Shown here: positions 7,790-16,442 of the stretch, piece by piece | Position numbering within the stretch: position 1 is the stretch's first letter | How the letters are laid out: each line of letters begins with the position of its first letter | NCBI GenBank assembly: GCA_031119475.1 | Contig: JAVHXV010000004.1 | Coordinates: forward strand, 141,847 to 205,846 | From: Pedobacter sp. | Lineage (GTDB): Bacteria > Bacteroidota > Bacteroidia > Sphingobacteriales > Sphingobacteriaceae | DNA length: 64,000 bases | Direction of reading: 5' to 3' | Position numbers and translations under genes: made by a program | Notes under the pieces: generated by a model | The model's database searches: none | Told to the model about the DNA's origin: nothing | What the model saw: only the letters and a program-made list of their open reading frames with translations

Positions 7790-9835
7790 TCAAGACGCCT
7801 TAATGCTTATCTTATTGGGCATCAAACGGACGAGTAAGATTTCGGTCGCTATAAAAACCAAGGCCAAAATTAGGCAAAGTTTCCATAATTCTGTCCCTTT
7901 ATTTTTAGCGCTGACTGCATTGGCGACATGGTCTTTCCTGGGATCCAATATTGTTACCTGTTCCCTAGAAAATAGTTTCCGCAGATCGTCTGTTGAGCTA
8001 TAATGCATATTTGACTCTTTTCTATTGTCGTTAAATGCTACTACACTAAGAACCGAGTCGCCTTTTTTTACGGCATAAAACCCTGCCTTTTTAACCTGGT
8101 CCGCAACATATAGCCTTGCCTTTCCGTTTCGCTGGCTGACTTCAGGAATGATCTCAAAGCCATCGGCCACTAATTTCAGGGACTGGTTTGCACCTAAGTT
8201 GATGCTTTGACTTTCCAGCACATTATCTTTAAGCGCGGTGTAGTAAATGGGCTGATCTTTTGCGCTGGAAAAGGCAATTTTATACATTAAGGGAACAAAA
8301 ACCGGGTGTTTGGCAAAATTTCCATTGCGCTCATCCAAGCCTGTTGCCGATAAATAGGCCACTCCATTGCCAACCTGATAACGCGCAAAGAATAAAGAAT
8401 TGGCGGGCAACTGCAAAAGGTTTTCCTTGTTCGATGAAGAGCGCTCTTCATAGGTAAAATATTGATTTACCTGTGGAAGATCAAGCTGCTGGGGCAATGA
8501 TTCGAACACTTCTTTGAACAAAGGATGTTTGAGCTCAATGCTGCTGACCTTTGTTGGTGTCTCTACCAATGTTTTGACGGCCGGCAATTGGATGGCTGTT
8601 AAAAATTTTGAATAACTGGATCGATCTGCACCGAGTGCTGGAAAAATAACAATGGTACCACCATTATTGAGGTAGCTTTTGAGCTCCTGCGCTAATCCGC
8701 TCGATGGATTGCCAAGACCATTCAATATCACCACGCTAAAACTCGACAGGGCAGAATAGTTGATGTTGGATTCAGGCATTTCAGTAAGGCTGAAATAGGG
8801 GTCGGCCCTGAAAAGCGCACTGATGTAATTCCCGGTCTGCGGACCGTTGATGCTCAGTGCGCGTTGATTGGCATTAACCTGAAAGCTAAAATTTAACTCA
8901 TCGTCAAAGGTCAGGGGAAAATCTTTGATGCTGACCACGCCCTGCTGCCACCCTACCGCCAGACCACTATAAGAAAGCGTATCGCGCTGCGTTTTGCCTG
9001 CGGGGATGGTTAAGCTGCTGATGGCCTTTTGTTGCTGGTTGATAAAAAGTTTTAAGGGGATATTGGTCGCTTCTTCATCGCTGTAATTGCGAAGCTGAAC
9101 GACTAGTTTTTCGGTCGCCCGAGGCTGATGCACTGGAGAGAGCAGCCAAATACTGTCTACGGCTACATTTGGCAGTTCATTGGCATTAAGCTTGATCAAA
9201 GAGGTATTTGTACCTCCAGACGTTTTGATCGGCACTTCCCCCGAAAAGCCCAATTGAAAATCTGAGATGATATAGGAAAATCTGTTGTTCGTTCCTGTAA
9301 AAACACTTTCCTGTCGATTGATGACTTGCTGCAGTTGACGACTGGCTGCAGAGATCCGGATTTCAACAATGGCCTGTAACATTTCTTCTGCGTTGAGCAA
9401 ACGCTGATGCCTGCCCTCAAAATCGTTGGTCAGTAACTGAAAACGGTCATTGGGTTCATAAGCCTTTACAATTTCCTTTGCCTTGCGTTTGGCCTCATCA
9501 AGCAGGCTACCTTCTTTGTTTACGGCTTCCATGCTATAGGAATTATCCAAGTAAATGCTTACGGTATTGCTCTTGTTCTGATCTACTTTTTGTCCTGAAG
9601 GGACATATGGACGGCAGAAAGCAAGCACCAAGAAAATCAGGGTCAATATCCTGAACAGCAAGATGAGCAGGTTTTTTAACCTTTCCCTTGATGAATGGCG
9701 TTCCTTTACCTCATGCAGGAAAGCAACATTGCTAAAGTAGACTTTTTTAAATTTTCGGAAATTGAATAAGTGGATGATGACCGGTATGGCAACCGTCAAC
9801 AGTGCAAAAAGAAAACCCGGATAAAGGAAATTCAT
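7790..9835 (-). CDS. BatA domain-containing membrane protein (vWA-like)
   Basis: A 681-residue protein starting with the aerotolerance BatA N-terminal domain: a first membrane helix (about 5-25, LYPGFLFALLTVAIPVIIHLF), the FNFRKFKKVYFSN linker, and a second helix at about 56-77. A vWA-like stretch follows (DNSYSME, about 97-103), then a long beta-rich extracytoplasmic region and a C-terminal helix (about 655-675). Proteins of this type are common in Bacteroidota next to dihydroorotase-like genes; their role is not known. A TATCTTTG -7 box lies 8 bp upstream of the ATG. Confidence 0.82.
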   Translation of the reverse strand: MNFLYPGFLFALLTVAIPVIIHLFNFRKFKKVYFSNVAFLHEVKERHSSRERLKNLLILLFRILTLIFLVLAFCRPYVPSGQKVDQNKSNTVSIYLDNSYSMEAVNKEGSLLDEAKRKAKEIVKAYEPNDRFQLLTNDFEGRHQRLLNAEEMLQAIVEIRISAASRQLQQVINRQESVFTGTNNRFSYIISDFQLGFSGEVPIKTSGGTNTSLIKLNANELPNVAVDSIWLLSPVHQPRATEKLVVQLRNYSDEEATNIPLKLFINQQQKAISSLTIPAGKTQRDTLSYSGLAVGWQQGVVSIKDFPLTFDDELNFSFQVNANQRALSINGPQTGNYISALFRADPYFSLTEMPESNINYSALSSFSVVILNGLGNPSSGLAQELKSYLNNGGTIVIFPALGADRSSYSKFLTAIQLPAVKTLVETPTKVSSIELKHPLFKEVFESLPQQLDLPQVNQYFTYEERSSSNKENLLQLPANSLFFARYQVGNGVAYLSATGLDERNGNFAKHPVFVPLMYKIAFSSAKDQPIYYTALKDNVLESQSINLGANQSLKLVADGFEIIPEVSQRNGKARLYVADQVKKAGFYAVKKGDSVLSVVAFNDNRKESNMHYSSTDDLRKLFSREQVTILDPRKDHVANAVSAKNKGTELWKLCLILALVFIATEILLVRLMPNKISIKAS

Positions 9836-9842
9836 TAAAAAT

Positions 9843-9850
9843 CAAAGATA
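9843..9850 (-). promoter_or_regulatory. Candidate -7 box (TATCTTTG) of the BatA-like gene
   Basis: Perfect match to the Bacteroidota -7 consensus TAnnTTTG, reading toward the ATG at 9835. The 8-bp distance predicts a transcript with almost no 5' leader. No convincing -33 element. Confidence 0.5.
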
Positions 9851-9906
9851 GGAGTTTTTGGGTAAAATAAGAATAGCCGATTGTTTGTAATTCTTAGTTA
9901 GCGCTA

Positions 9907-9976
9907 GGTAAGAGGTAAAAGGTAAGAGGTAAAAGGTAAGAGGTGAAAAATCAAAGATCAAAGATTAAAGATAATG
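9907..9976. repeat. Heptad array, GGTAAGA to GATCAAA (10 units)
   Basis: Ten 7-mers in strict register: GGTAAGA and GGTAAAA alternate five times, then GGTGAAA, AATCAAA, GATCAAA, GATTAAA, GATAATG. The unit drifts along the array while the period stays at 7. Confidence 0.88.
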
Positions 9977-10022
9977 GCATATAGAAATCTCACAATTTTT
10001 AGGATGACAATTCGTCGCTGAT

Positions 10023-10113
10023 GTTCTTTACTCTATGCGCTTTGCTCTTTGTTCTTTGTTCTTTGCTCTATGCTCATTGCTCATTGCTCATTGCTCTTTA
10101 CGCTTTGCGCTAA
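10023..10113. repeat. Heptad array, GCTCTTT/GCTCATT type (13 units)
   Basis: Thirteen 7-mers in perfect register (GTTCTTT, ACTCTAT, GCGCTTT, GCTCTTT, GCTCATT and similar). The last unit, GCGCTAA, contains the stop codon (CTA at 10110-10112) of the minus-strand thioredoxin gene. In the sense direction of that gene the array reads AAAGAGC/AATGAGC. Confidence 0.92.
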
Positions 10114-10958
10114 GGTTTCTCGCCGACAGCTTTGGCCAAGTATTTTTCTAATTCTGCTTCATCCGGTGGCACTTTTACCAAAATTCCTTTTTTATTGATA
10201 ACATAGTGAGTGGGATACATCTGCACATGAAGCTTATTGGTCATGTATTCCGTTTGATCGGGTACTGTTTCATAATCGAACCTTGTCTTGGTCAAAAACT
10301 GTTTTAGCGGCGCTTTTGGATCCATGGCGAGGCTGATGAACAGGATATCATTTCTATCCTTATAACGTTCCACCAACTTATTGAGTGCTGGCATTTCTTC
10401 TACACAAGCTACACAGTTGATGAACCAGCACTTAAAAAGCACGATCTTCCCTTTGGTATTTGATGAAGTAAAATGTTTACCACTTATCGTGGTAAAATCG
10501 AATGCTGGAGCTGATTTTCCCTCCATACGGTAATAGATCAGTTCCCGGTTGGCATAGTTCATCAACAACAGCCTGATGTTATCGGAGCTGCCCTTTGGAA
10601 GCCTGGCCAACTTAAAAACCTTTGTTCCTTCTTCATTCTGGAGCACCACTGGCAGATATCCTCCATCACTTATTTTTTGCAAGAATGCTCCTTTATCGAT
10701 CGGACGGTCTTTTTCATCTACCGCCTGAAGATCTTGGTGCAACAGGGCATAGGTATTGAAATAGAGCCAAAAACTGTTAAAGTCTTTTGCGATCTCCTTG
10801 GCATCCATGATTGGAACGAAATGCGTTTTTGGACGCTGTAATGGCATCGGCTTTTGATGCAGTAATGGCTTTTCTGGTTGGGTTTTGTGCGATTGGCATG
10901 CGAAAAACATCACAACCAGCCCTAGCAATAGATAAAAATATGGAGGAGACAAACGCAT
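10110..10958 (-). CDS. TlpA-like thiol-disulfide lipoprotein (redoxin)
   Basis: A 282-residue protein with a lipoprotein signal peptide: a hydrophobic stretch ending at a lipobox with Cys at residue 21 (VVMFFAC). The C-terminal half is a thioredoxin-fold domain of the AhpC/TSA-TlpA type with a CVAC redox pair at about 182-185 inside KCWFINCVACVEEMPAL, and a cis-proline region MYPTHYVINKKG. The first 130 residues are an uncharacterised extension. It probably reduces or exchanges disulfides in the periplasm. It reads alone on the minus strand; its TAG stop lies within a heptad array. Confidence 0.85.
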   Translation of the reverse strand: MRLSPPYFYLLLGLVVMFFACQSHKTQPEKPLLHQKPMPLQRPKTHFVPIMDAKEIAKDFNSFWLYFNTYALLHQDLQAVDEKDRPIDKGAFLQKISDGGYLPVVLQNEEGTKVFKLARLPKGSSDNIRLLLMNYANRELIYYRMEGKSAPAFDFTTISGKHFTSSNTKGKIVLFKCWFINCVACVEEMPALNKLVERYKDRNDILFISLAMDPKAPLKQFLTKTRFDYETVPDQTEYMTNKLHVQMYPTHYVINKKGILVKVPPDEAELEKYLAKAVGEKP

Positions 10959-11135
10959 TAGGACAAGAATTTCGTTCTAAGATAGGAATTACATAAATAG
11001 TCGCCTACCTAAGGAATGGCCCCATACAGATCCGAATAATAAAAACAAGCAGTAAAACGCTAAATTTCAATCACTTAAGATTGTCATCCAATCGTAACAA
11101 AGCTGATCGGATCCTACCATGTTAGTTATTTTTTG

Positions 11136-11143
11136 TATATTTG
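11136..11143 (+). promoter_or_regulatory. Candidate -7 box (TATATTTG) of the L,D-transpeptidase gene
   Basis: Perfect TAnnTTTG match 82 bp upstream of the ATG at 11225. Because transcription should start around 11150, any start codon at 11141 would lie inside the promoter, which supports the ATG at 11225. Confidence 0.6.
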
Positions 11144-11224
11144 TATAGTAAATCACAACTAAAACCAACGACTATTCGAAAAAACTCATACTTAGATTAT
11201 TGTGCAGAGAGATACCGAAAAACT

Positions 11225-12022
11225 ATGAGAAAATACATTTTAGGAATTGCAGGATTAGCAGCCATCGTATTGGGCCTAACCTTTTCAAGTTGGAAATCAA
11301 CTGAACCAAAACAAAAAACCGAAAGCTTTAATCAGCCGACAACCAGTGTGTCATCAGACAGCCTTTACCGCAATTATGTAAACGGCCTATATGCTGCTGC
11401 GCATCTGAAAGAGGCCGGATTAAGTTTTCCAGTATTCGAAAAAGCGGTGACAGGTTTCTATAACCTGAAAAAATCAGGGCAGCTATCGGCTAAGAAGATC
11501 TTAACTATTGCCGATTTCGACCAGTTGAGTACAAAAAAACGCTTGTACATTATCGATCTGGACAAAAAGGCCTTGTTATTAAATACCTGGGTTGCCCATG
11601 GGCAAAACAGTGGCGCCGACCAGGCCACCCGCTTTTCGAACGTAAACGATTCGAACACCAGCAGCTTGGGCTTTTATGTAACAGGTGAAGTCTACAGGGG
11701 CGTACATGGCCGATCTCTGAAATTGGACGGAATGGACCAGGGCTTTAACAACAATGCCAGGACCCGCTCCATCGTGGTCCATGGAGCTCCCTATGTAAGC
11801 ACCGGCACCATTAATGCCTTGGGCCGATTGGGCAGAAGCCAAGGTTGCCCTGCTGTTGCCCCAGAAGTTTCAGATCTGGTCATCAATACCATTGGCGATA
11901 AAACGGTCTTGTTCATTAATAAAAGCACCGCAGCCTATACGTCAAAATTTTTGGATGAAAGCCTTGCCGCCTCTTTTGCGATGGTGCAGAACGAAAATAT
12001 GCCTAGCACTCAGCTTGACTAG
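11225..12022 (+). CDS. Murein L,D-transpeptidase, YkuD_2-type catalytic domain
   Basis: A 265-residue protein from the ATG at 11225, which gives a typical signal peptide (MRKYILGIAGLAAIVLGLTF). A start further upstream would overlap the promoter. The catalytic block has VVHGAPYV (about residues 187-194) and the cysteine motif GRSQGCPAV (about 209-217), the histidine/SxGC signature of the family. These enzymes act in the periplasm on peptidoglycan peptides, forming 3-3 crosslinks or attaching proteins. It converges with a second, YcbB-like L,D-transpeptidase gene across a strong hairpin. Confidence 0.85.
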   Translation: MRKYILGIAGLAAIVLGLTFSSWKSTEPKQKTESFNQPTTSVSSDSLYRNYVNGLYAAAHLKEAGLSFPVFEKAVTGFYNLKKSGQLSAKKILTIADFDQLSTKKRLYIIDLDKKALLLNTWVAHGQNSGADQATRFSNVNDSNTSSLGFYVTGEVYRGVHGRSLKLDGMDQGFNNNARTRSIVVHGAPYVSTGTINALGRLGRSQGCPAVAPEVSDLVINTIGDKTVLFINKSTAAYTSKFLDESLAASFAMVQNENMPSTQLD

Positions 12023-12029
12023 ACAAATT

Positions 12030-12060
12030 GGACTTACGGAATTTAAGGTTCCGTAAGTCC
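12030..12060. terminator. Bidirectional hairpin terminator
   Basis: A perfect 12-bp stem (GGACTTACGGAA with TTCCGTAAGTCC) and a 7-base loop, placed between two convergent genes whose stops are 46 bp apart. Short T runs lie on each side. Confidence 0.8.
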
Positions 12061-12067
12061 TTTATCC

Positions 12068-13600
12068 TCATTTGCCGAGTGCTTTTTGCAAGTGGGTAAA
12101 CAACACGATATCAAGCCCATATACATCTTTCCGATATTGCAGTTTGCCAGTTTCATCTGCCCAGCAGGTAAAATAGGCCAGGTATACCGGTACTTGTTTA
12201 GGCAGGGCGATGTCTGTGGCTGTAGATTGGTCGCTGCCCATCAATGATTTGATCTTTTCAAACTTTGCTCCCTCACCGAACAGCACACGAGCCAATTCCA
12301 ATGGCTTTTCCAAACGGACACAGCCATGGCTGATGGCACGCATACTTTGCTTAAATGCTGGTTTCGCCGGGGTGTCGTGCAGATAGACACTACTTTGGTT
12401 ATTGAATAGGAATTTTATCTTGCCCAAGGAATTTTCATCGCCCGGTCGTTGCTTAAACGAATAGGTTTTCCCTACTTCAGGCGCACCCCAGTCTATGGTT
12501 TCAGGATCTTCTACCAATGTACCGTTCAAGAAAACATCGATATTGTTGTTGGCCAGATAATATGGATCCTTTGCCGCATACTTGCTGATTTCGTTGCTCG
12601 CAATACTTTCGGGGATGTTCCACACCGGATTGACCTGCACACTATGGATCATGCTTTTTAATTGAGGGGTTTCCCGATTGAATGGACGGTCTTTTTTAAG
12701 GTCGTTCTCATCGTATTCGATCAGGCGATCGGCATTGTCCTTATTCCTCCCCTCTCCCACACATACCTTCATGTTTAAGATAGATTTCCCATCCTCCATT
12801 ACATCCAATGTGAAATCCGGAATATTTACCCATACATATTTATTTTCGGTAGGAAGATTTTTCCATCTCAAACGTTCCAGGTTTACCTTAAAGATCCGCA
12901 TGGTTTCTTCCGCATTGTAGCCTGGAATGACGAGGTGCTCTTTTAGTCCTTGCTGTAGCGCCAAATATTGTTTGTTTTTGGGCTGTATGCTGTCCACGTA
13001 TTTTTGTAGATCGGCAGTTTGGAATGCTGATAGAAAACTGTTGCTATCGGGCCTTTTTGTAGCCGTATAGTATTGTGCGTAGATTTTCCTCGGACTGAGC
13101 ACACCAAACTGGAGCGCGTTGCTATAATCGCTAAAAGCATTGGCCGCGGTCAGTTCAAGCGCAACCAGCACTTTGTAGGCTTCGTCGATGTCTTTGATTT
13201 CCTTTTTATTGTAGATCTTGGCTACAAGGTCCTGCAAGCGCTCTGCCTGAAAATAGTGCGGGTCCAATCCGTGCTCCTCAGATCTGGCCAAAATCTCTAC
13301 TGCCTTTTCCAATTTATTGTCGGGCAAATTTTTCATGAGCATTATGGGCTCAAAATCATTTGCCTCATAAAATGCCTGAAGGAATTTTGGGTTCCGATAA
13401 TTTTTTTTCTCCACTTCAAAAGTAGATTTGAACCTGGCAATAAATTCATCGGTTTCAATATTCTTGAATACCTTATTTCTTGTTTCCTTAAAAATGATTC
13501 GGCCAATGTCTGAGTGGCTTTTCTTACACGATGGAAGAACGAAAACACAAATGAAAAAGCTCCATAAAACGAGCTTGGAAAGGTTTAATTTTATCATCAT
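12068..13600 (-). CDS. L,D-transpeptidase, YcbB/scaffold-domain type
   Basis: A 510-residue enzyme with an N-terminal hydrophobic signal (residues 7-24, ending in a lipobox-like PSC), a long helical scaffold domain (about 50-240) and a YkuD catalytic domain with the AISHGCVRLEKP motif (about 425-436) that holds the nucleophilic cysteine. This is the arrangement of E. coli YcbB (LdtD), which makes 3-3 crosslinks in peptidoglycan. The protein next to it on the same strand is a full-length paralogue. Probably a cell-envelope-located transpeptidase. Confidence 0.87.
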   Translation of the reverse strand: MMIKLNLSKLVLWSFFICVFVLPSCKKSHSDIGRIIFKETRNKVFKNIETDEFIARFKSTFEVEKKNYRNPKFLQAFYEANDFEPIMLMKNLPDNKLEKAVEILARSEEHGLDPHYFQAERLQDLVAKIYNKKEIKDIDEAYKVLVALELTAANAFSDYSNALQFGVLSPRKIYAQYYTATKRPDSNSFLSAFQTADLQKYVDSIQPKNKQYLALQQGLKEHLVIPGYNAEETMRIFKVNLERLRWKNLPTENKYVWVNIPDFTLDVMEDGKSILNMKVCVGEGRNKDNADRLIEYDENDLKKDRPFNRETPQLKSMIHSVQVNPVWNIPESIASNEISKYAAKDPYYLANNNIDVFLNGTLVEDPETIDWGAPEVGKTYSFKQRPGDENSLGKIKFLFNNQSSVYLHDTPAKPAFKQSMRAISHGCVRLEKPLELARVLFGEGAKFEKIKSLMGSDQSTATDIALPKQVPVYLAYFTCWADETGKLQYRKDVYGLDIVLFTHLQKALGK

Positions 13601-13701
13601 ACATCCATATAATGAAATTTTAGGGCCATTTGTTTTAAATCAGGCATAATTTTAAGAGCAGGACATCCGCTTGGTGTTTTAAGCCTTACGTTTAAGCTTT
13701 A

Positions 13702-15279
13702 TCACATGTATTTCTTCAGCGCTGCCAACAGAATCCCATCATAATCATACACATCAGGCCTAAATTGGACCTTGCCGTTTTCTGCCCATGCGGTATAATA
13801 GGTAATGGCTACGGCAATATTTTTTCTGGTGGCAAACCAGGAGGGCTTAAGCTGGTATGATTTTAGCGTATCGGCCTTTTTGGCGAGGTATTTTTTAAAT
13901 TGGGCTGTTCGGGTGGTGTCTATCGGAGGGAGGTTTACTTCGATCCGCAATTGATCATATTGATATTTGTCGCGCACCATTAACTCGGCAAATTTGAGTG
14001 GATTTTCGATCCGTACACAACCGTGGCTAATGGCGCGATTGGCCAATTTAAACCCGTTTTTGTAATTGGTATCATGTAGGTAAATGCTTGAGCTGTTGTC
14101 GAATATAAACTTGAACTTGCCCAAGGCATTTCCATCTCCCGAACCCTGCTTGAATGTAAAAGGCAGTTTTTCACGTGCATACCTGTTCCATTGGATGGTA
14201 TCGGGGTCACCGACCAGTTTTCCTTTGTAATATACCTTGATGTTGCTATTGGACAAATAATAAGGATCCCGAATGGCCTGATAATAGATTTCGCTCTGTG
14301 CAATGCTTACCGGAATGTTCCAGATGGGATTGACCTGTATCGCATTAAAGATACTCACCAATTGGGGAGTTTCATGGTTTTTTGGTTTGTCATCCAGCTT
14401 TTTGCTCTTTAGGAAAATTTTCATCTTATCCAGGTAGCCTTCTTCTCTTTTTCCCCCAACACAAACATTCATGTGCGCAAGCGTATCTTCATTTTTGAGC
14501 CAGGTCAGTGAAAAATCAGGGATATTGACCCATACGGTTTCCTCGGCATGGATGGGCAATTGCCAACGCATCCTTTCCATGTTGACCTTGATGGCCCGAA
14601 TCGAAGGATCCAAGTCATTTTGCAGGCTATCCCGATAATGTGCCAGCTGTTTTTTAAGGTCGATATAACCTATGGAAGTCTGCTGGGCCTGCCTAAGCAA
14701 CTGTTTCAGATCGGCAGTATGCAACATGGAATCGAGCCCTAGGCTGTCAGGACGTTTTAGGTTAATGTAAAAGCGATTGTACAGTTTCCTCGGATTAACG
14801 CAACCATACTTCATGAAACTGGCATATTTGAGCACAGCATCAGCAGTTTTCAGTTCCAACTGAGCAATAATGGGATAAACCTCTTCGATCTTTTTGAACT
14901 GGTCTGCATTTAAGACCTTAAGCAAACGATCAATTTCTTCTAGATTAAAAACTGATGGATTAAAACCATCGGCCCTGCTCTTGGAAAGATAGCTGAGTAG
15001 GCTATCCAGACTGCCATCATCGTAGAATCGGGTCACCAAAAGTGGACTATTTTCATTTTTGGTATAAAATGCCGAAGTCACTTTCGGATGGGCGAGGTCC
15101 TTTCGCATAACTTCCAATGCAGCCAAAAAAATAGGATTATATGCAGCGGTATCAAATTCCTTATACAATTTACGGTCAAAATGTTTGGCCAGTACCAGTG
15201 CGATTTCTGGCTTGGACCTAAACCAGCTGCAGGAACATAATGATAACAAGATGAACAATAAAAGTAGTGTTCTTTTCAA
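13702..15279 (-). CDS. L,D-transpeptidase, YcbB/scaffold-domain type (paralogue)
   Basis: A 525-residue paralogue of the preceding gene, with the same order of parts: a lipoprotein-like signal (LLLFILLSLCSCSWF, Cys at about 16-18), scaffold domain and YkuD catalytic domain with AISHGCVRIENP (about 432-443). The two proteins share many blocks, such as VWVNIPDFSL and IQVNPIWNIP, so they arose by tandem duplication. The 100-bp spacer shows no promoter I can defend. Having three L,D-transpeptidase genes in 4 kb suggests a dedicated 3-3 crosslinking or envelope-attachment function. Confidence 0.87.
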   Translation of the reverse strand: MKRTLLLLFILLSLCSCSWFRSKPEIALVLAKHFDRKLYKEFDTAAYNPIFLAALEVMRKDLAHPKVTSAFYTKNENSPLLVTRFYDDGSLDSLLSYLSKSRADGFNPSVFNLEEIDRLLKVLNADQFKKIEEVYPIIAQLELKTADAVLKYASFMKYGCVNPRKLYNRFYINLKRPDSLGLDSMLHTADLKQLLRQAQQTSIGYIDLKKQLAHYRDSLQNDLDPSIRAIKVNMERMRWQLPIHAEETVWVNIPDFSLTWLKNEDTLAHMNVCVGGKREEGYLDKMKIFLKSKKLDDKPKNHETPQLVSIFNAIQVNPIWNIPVSIAQSEIYYQAIRDPYYLSNSNIKVYYKGKLVGDPDTIQWNRYAREKLPFTFKQGSGDGNALGKFKFIFDNSSSIYLHDTNYKNGFKLANRAISHGCVRIENPLKFAELMVRDKYQYDQLRIEVNLPPIDTTRTAQFKKYLAKKADTLKSYQLKPSWFATRKNIAVAITYYTAWAENGKVQFRPDVYDYDGILLAALKKYM

Positions 15280-15335
15280 ATGTTGGCGTGCTTAGTACGT
15301 TAATGTTAGAAATAACAAAATAAATGCCATATATT

Positions 15336-15365
15336 TTTGAATTTTCATTAACAAAGCTATATTTG
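15336..15365 (+). promoter_or_regulatory. his operon promoter
   Basis: TTTG at 15336-15339 and TATATTTG at 15358-15365, separated by 18 bp, match the Bacteroidota -33/-7 pattern. Transcription would begin about 15372, roughly 30 bp before the leader peptide and 160 bp before hisG. Confidence 0.75.
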
Positions 15366-15403
15366 CATATCTTCCAGACAAAATTACGGAAAGAAAGCTA
15401 ATA

Positions 15404-15463
15404 ATGAACCAAGTTTTAAACCATCACGTACATTTACATCATCGCCATTGTGGCGATAGATAG
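15404..15463 (+). CDS. his operon leader peptide (six His codons in 19)
   Basis: A 19-codon ORF, ATG to TAG, encoding MNQVLNHHVHLHHRHCGDR. Six of its 19 residues are histidine, at positions 7, 8, 10, 12, 13 and 15. It lies between the promoter and hisG on the same strand. Such enrichment in the end-product amino acid is the hallmark of a translating-ribosome attenuator: slow decoding of His codons would change folding of the leader RNA. An almost perfect 6-bp hairpin (ATCGCC-ATTGT-GGCGAT, 15441-15457) covers the last His codons. The reading is very unlikely by chance; the mechanism is inferred. Confidence 0.85.
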   Translation: MNQVLNHHVHLHHRHCGDR

Positions 15464-15495
15464 ATTAATGTTTTGTACGCAAAACGGTTTGAAAC
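15413..15495 (+). promoter_or_regulatory. Foldable his leader RNA (alternative hairpins)
   Basis: Mutually compatible and competing pairings are visible. GTTTTAAACC (15413-15422) can pair with GGTTTGAAAC (15486-15495), with one G-U. CGTAC (15427-15431) can pair with GTACG (15475-15479). Locally, GTTTTG (15470-15475) pairs with CAAAAC (15480-15485) around a TACG loop, which excludes the CGTAC/GTACG helix. The His codons lie in the upstream strands, so a stalled ribosome would favour the local hairpin. No U run follows, so it may not be a simple intrinsic terminator. Confidence 0.6.
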
Positions 15496-15531
15496 AAAAG
15501 TTCAGTATGCTAATTCCTAATTTTACCTCAA

Positions 15532-16383
15532 GTGAGAACACTTAAAATAGCTATCCAAAAATCGGGTAGATTAAACGAAAAATCAGTAGAAATTCTTAAA
15601 AATTGTGGTTTATCTTTCGAAAACTACAAAAGTTCGCTCATTTCAACAGTGACCAATTTCCCTTTGGAAATCTTATTCCTTAGGGACGACGATATTCCAG
15701 AATATGTGCAGGATGGTATTGCCGACCTGGGCATTGTTGGAGAAAACGTAATCATTGAAGCGGGTGCCGATGTTTCCTATCTACAGCCATTGGGCTTTGG
15801 AAAATGCACGCTCAAAATCGCCATCAAAAACGACAGCCCGATTACCGAACTTTCGCAGCTGAGCGGAAAAGCGATCGCAACTTCCTATCCCGTCATCTTG
15901 GAAAGATACCTCAAGGAAAACAATGTTGATGCACAGATCAGGACCATCTCGGGATCGGTAGAAATTGGGCCTGGCCTCGGCTTGAGCGACGCCATTTTCG
16001 ACATCGTTTCCACCGGCGGAACACTTAAGAACAATAACCTAAAATCTTTCAAAAATGTCATGCAATCGGAAGCTGTACTCATTGCCAGTAAAGGCATGGA
16101 GGAGCATCCCGAGGTGCTCGAATTGCTACAGCGGATCCAGTCGGTGCTCAGGGCAAAAGCTACAAAATATGTCGTGCTCAATGTGGCAAAGGAAAACCTG
16201 CAGAAAGTTGTAGACCTCTTGCCTGGTGTAAAAAGTCCCACAGTAGTACCCTTGTTCGAAGAGGGATGGGTTGCTGTCCATTCGGTAATTGCAGAACAGG
16301 ATTTTTGGGAAAAGATCAATAGCTTAAAATTTGCCGGCGCTCAGGGGATCGTTGTCATGCCTATTGAAAAAATAATTACCTAA
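15532..16383 (+). CDS. hisG: ATP phosphoribosyltransferase, long form
   Basis: First enzyme of histidine synthesis, joining ATP and PRPP. The 283-residue length is that of the long form, with a C-terminal regulatory ACT-like domain (about 205-283) that needs no HisZ. Recognisable parts are the N-terminal KIAIQKSGRL, and the PRPP loop around DIVSTGGTLKNNNL (about 160-173). The start is GTG at 15532. A 13-codon overlapping ORF (15507-15545) runs out of frame into it and could couple translation. It heads an operon G-D-C-B-H-A-F-IE and is preceded by the His-rich leader. Confidence 0.95.
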   Translation: MRTLKIAIQKSGRLNEKSVEILKNCGLSFENYKSSLISTVTNFPLEILFLRDDDIPEYVQDGIADLGIVGENVIIEAGADVSYLQPLGFGKCTLKIAIKNDSPITELSQLSGKAIATSYPVILERYLKENNVDAQIRTISGSVEIGPGLGLSDAIFDIVSTGGTLKNNNLKSFKNVMQSEAVLIASKGMEEHPEVLELLQRIQSVLRAKATKYVVLNVAKENLQKVVDLLPGVKSPTVVPLFEEGWVAVHSVIAEQDFWEKINSLKFAGAQGIVVMPIEKIIT

Positions 16384-16442
16384 TCTAGGTAAAAAATGGC
16401 TAAATACATATTAACTAATAGTTAAATTCAATAGATAACACA

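Noticed and set aside
11141..11224. Longer start for the L,D-transpeptidase (TTG at 11141)
   Set aside because: The start overlaps the TATATTTG promoter box (11136-11143), so the mRNA could not include it; the ATG at 11225 gives a proper signal peptide.
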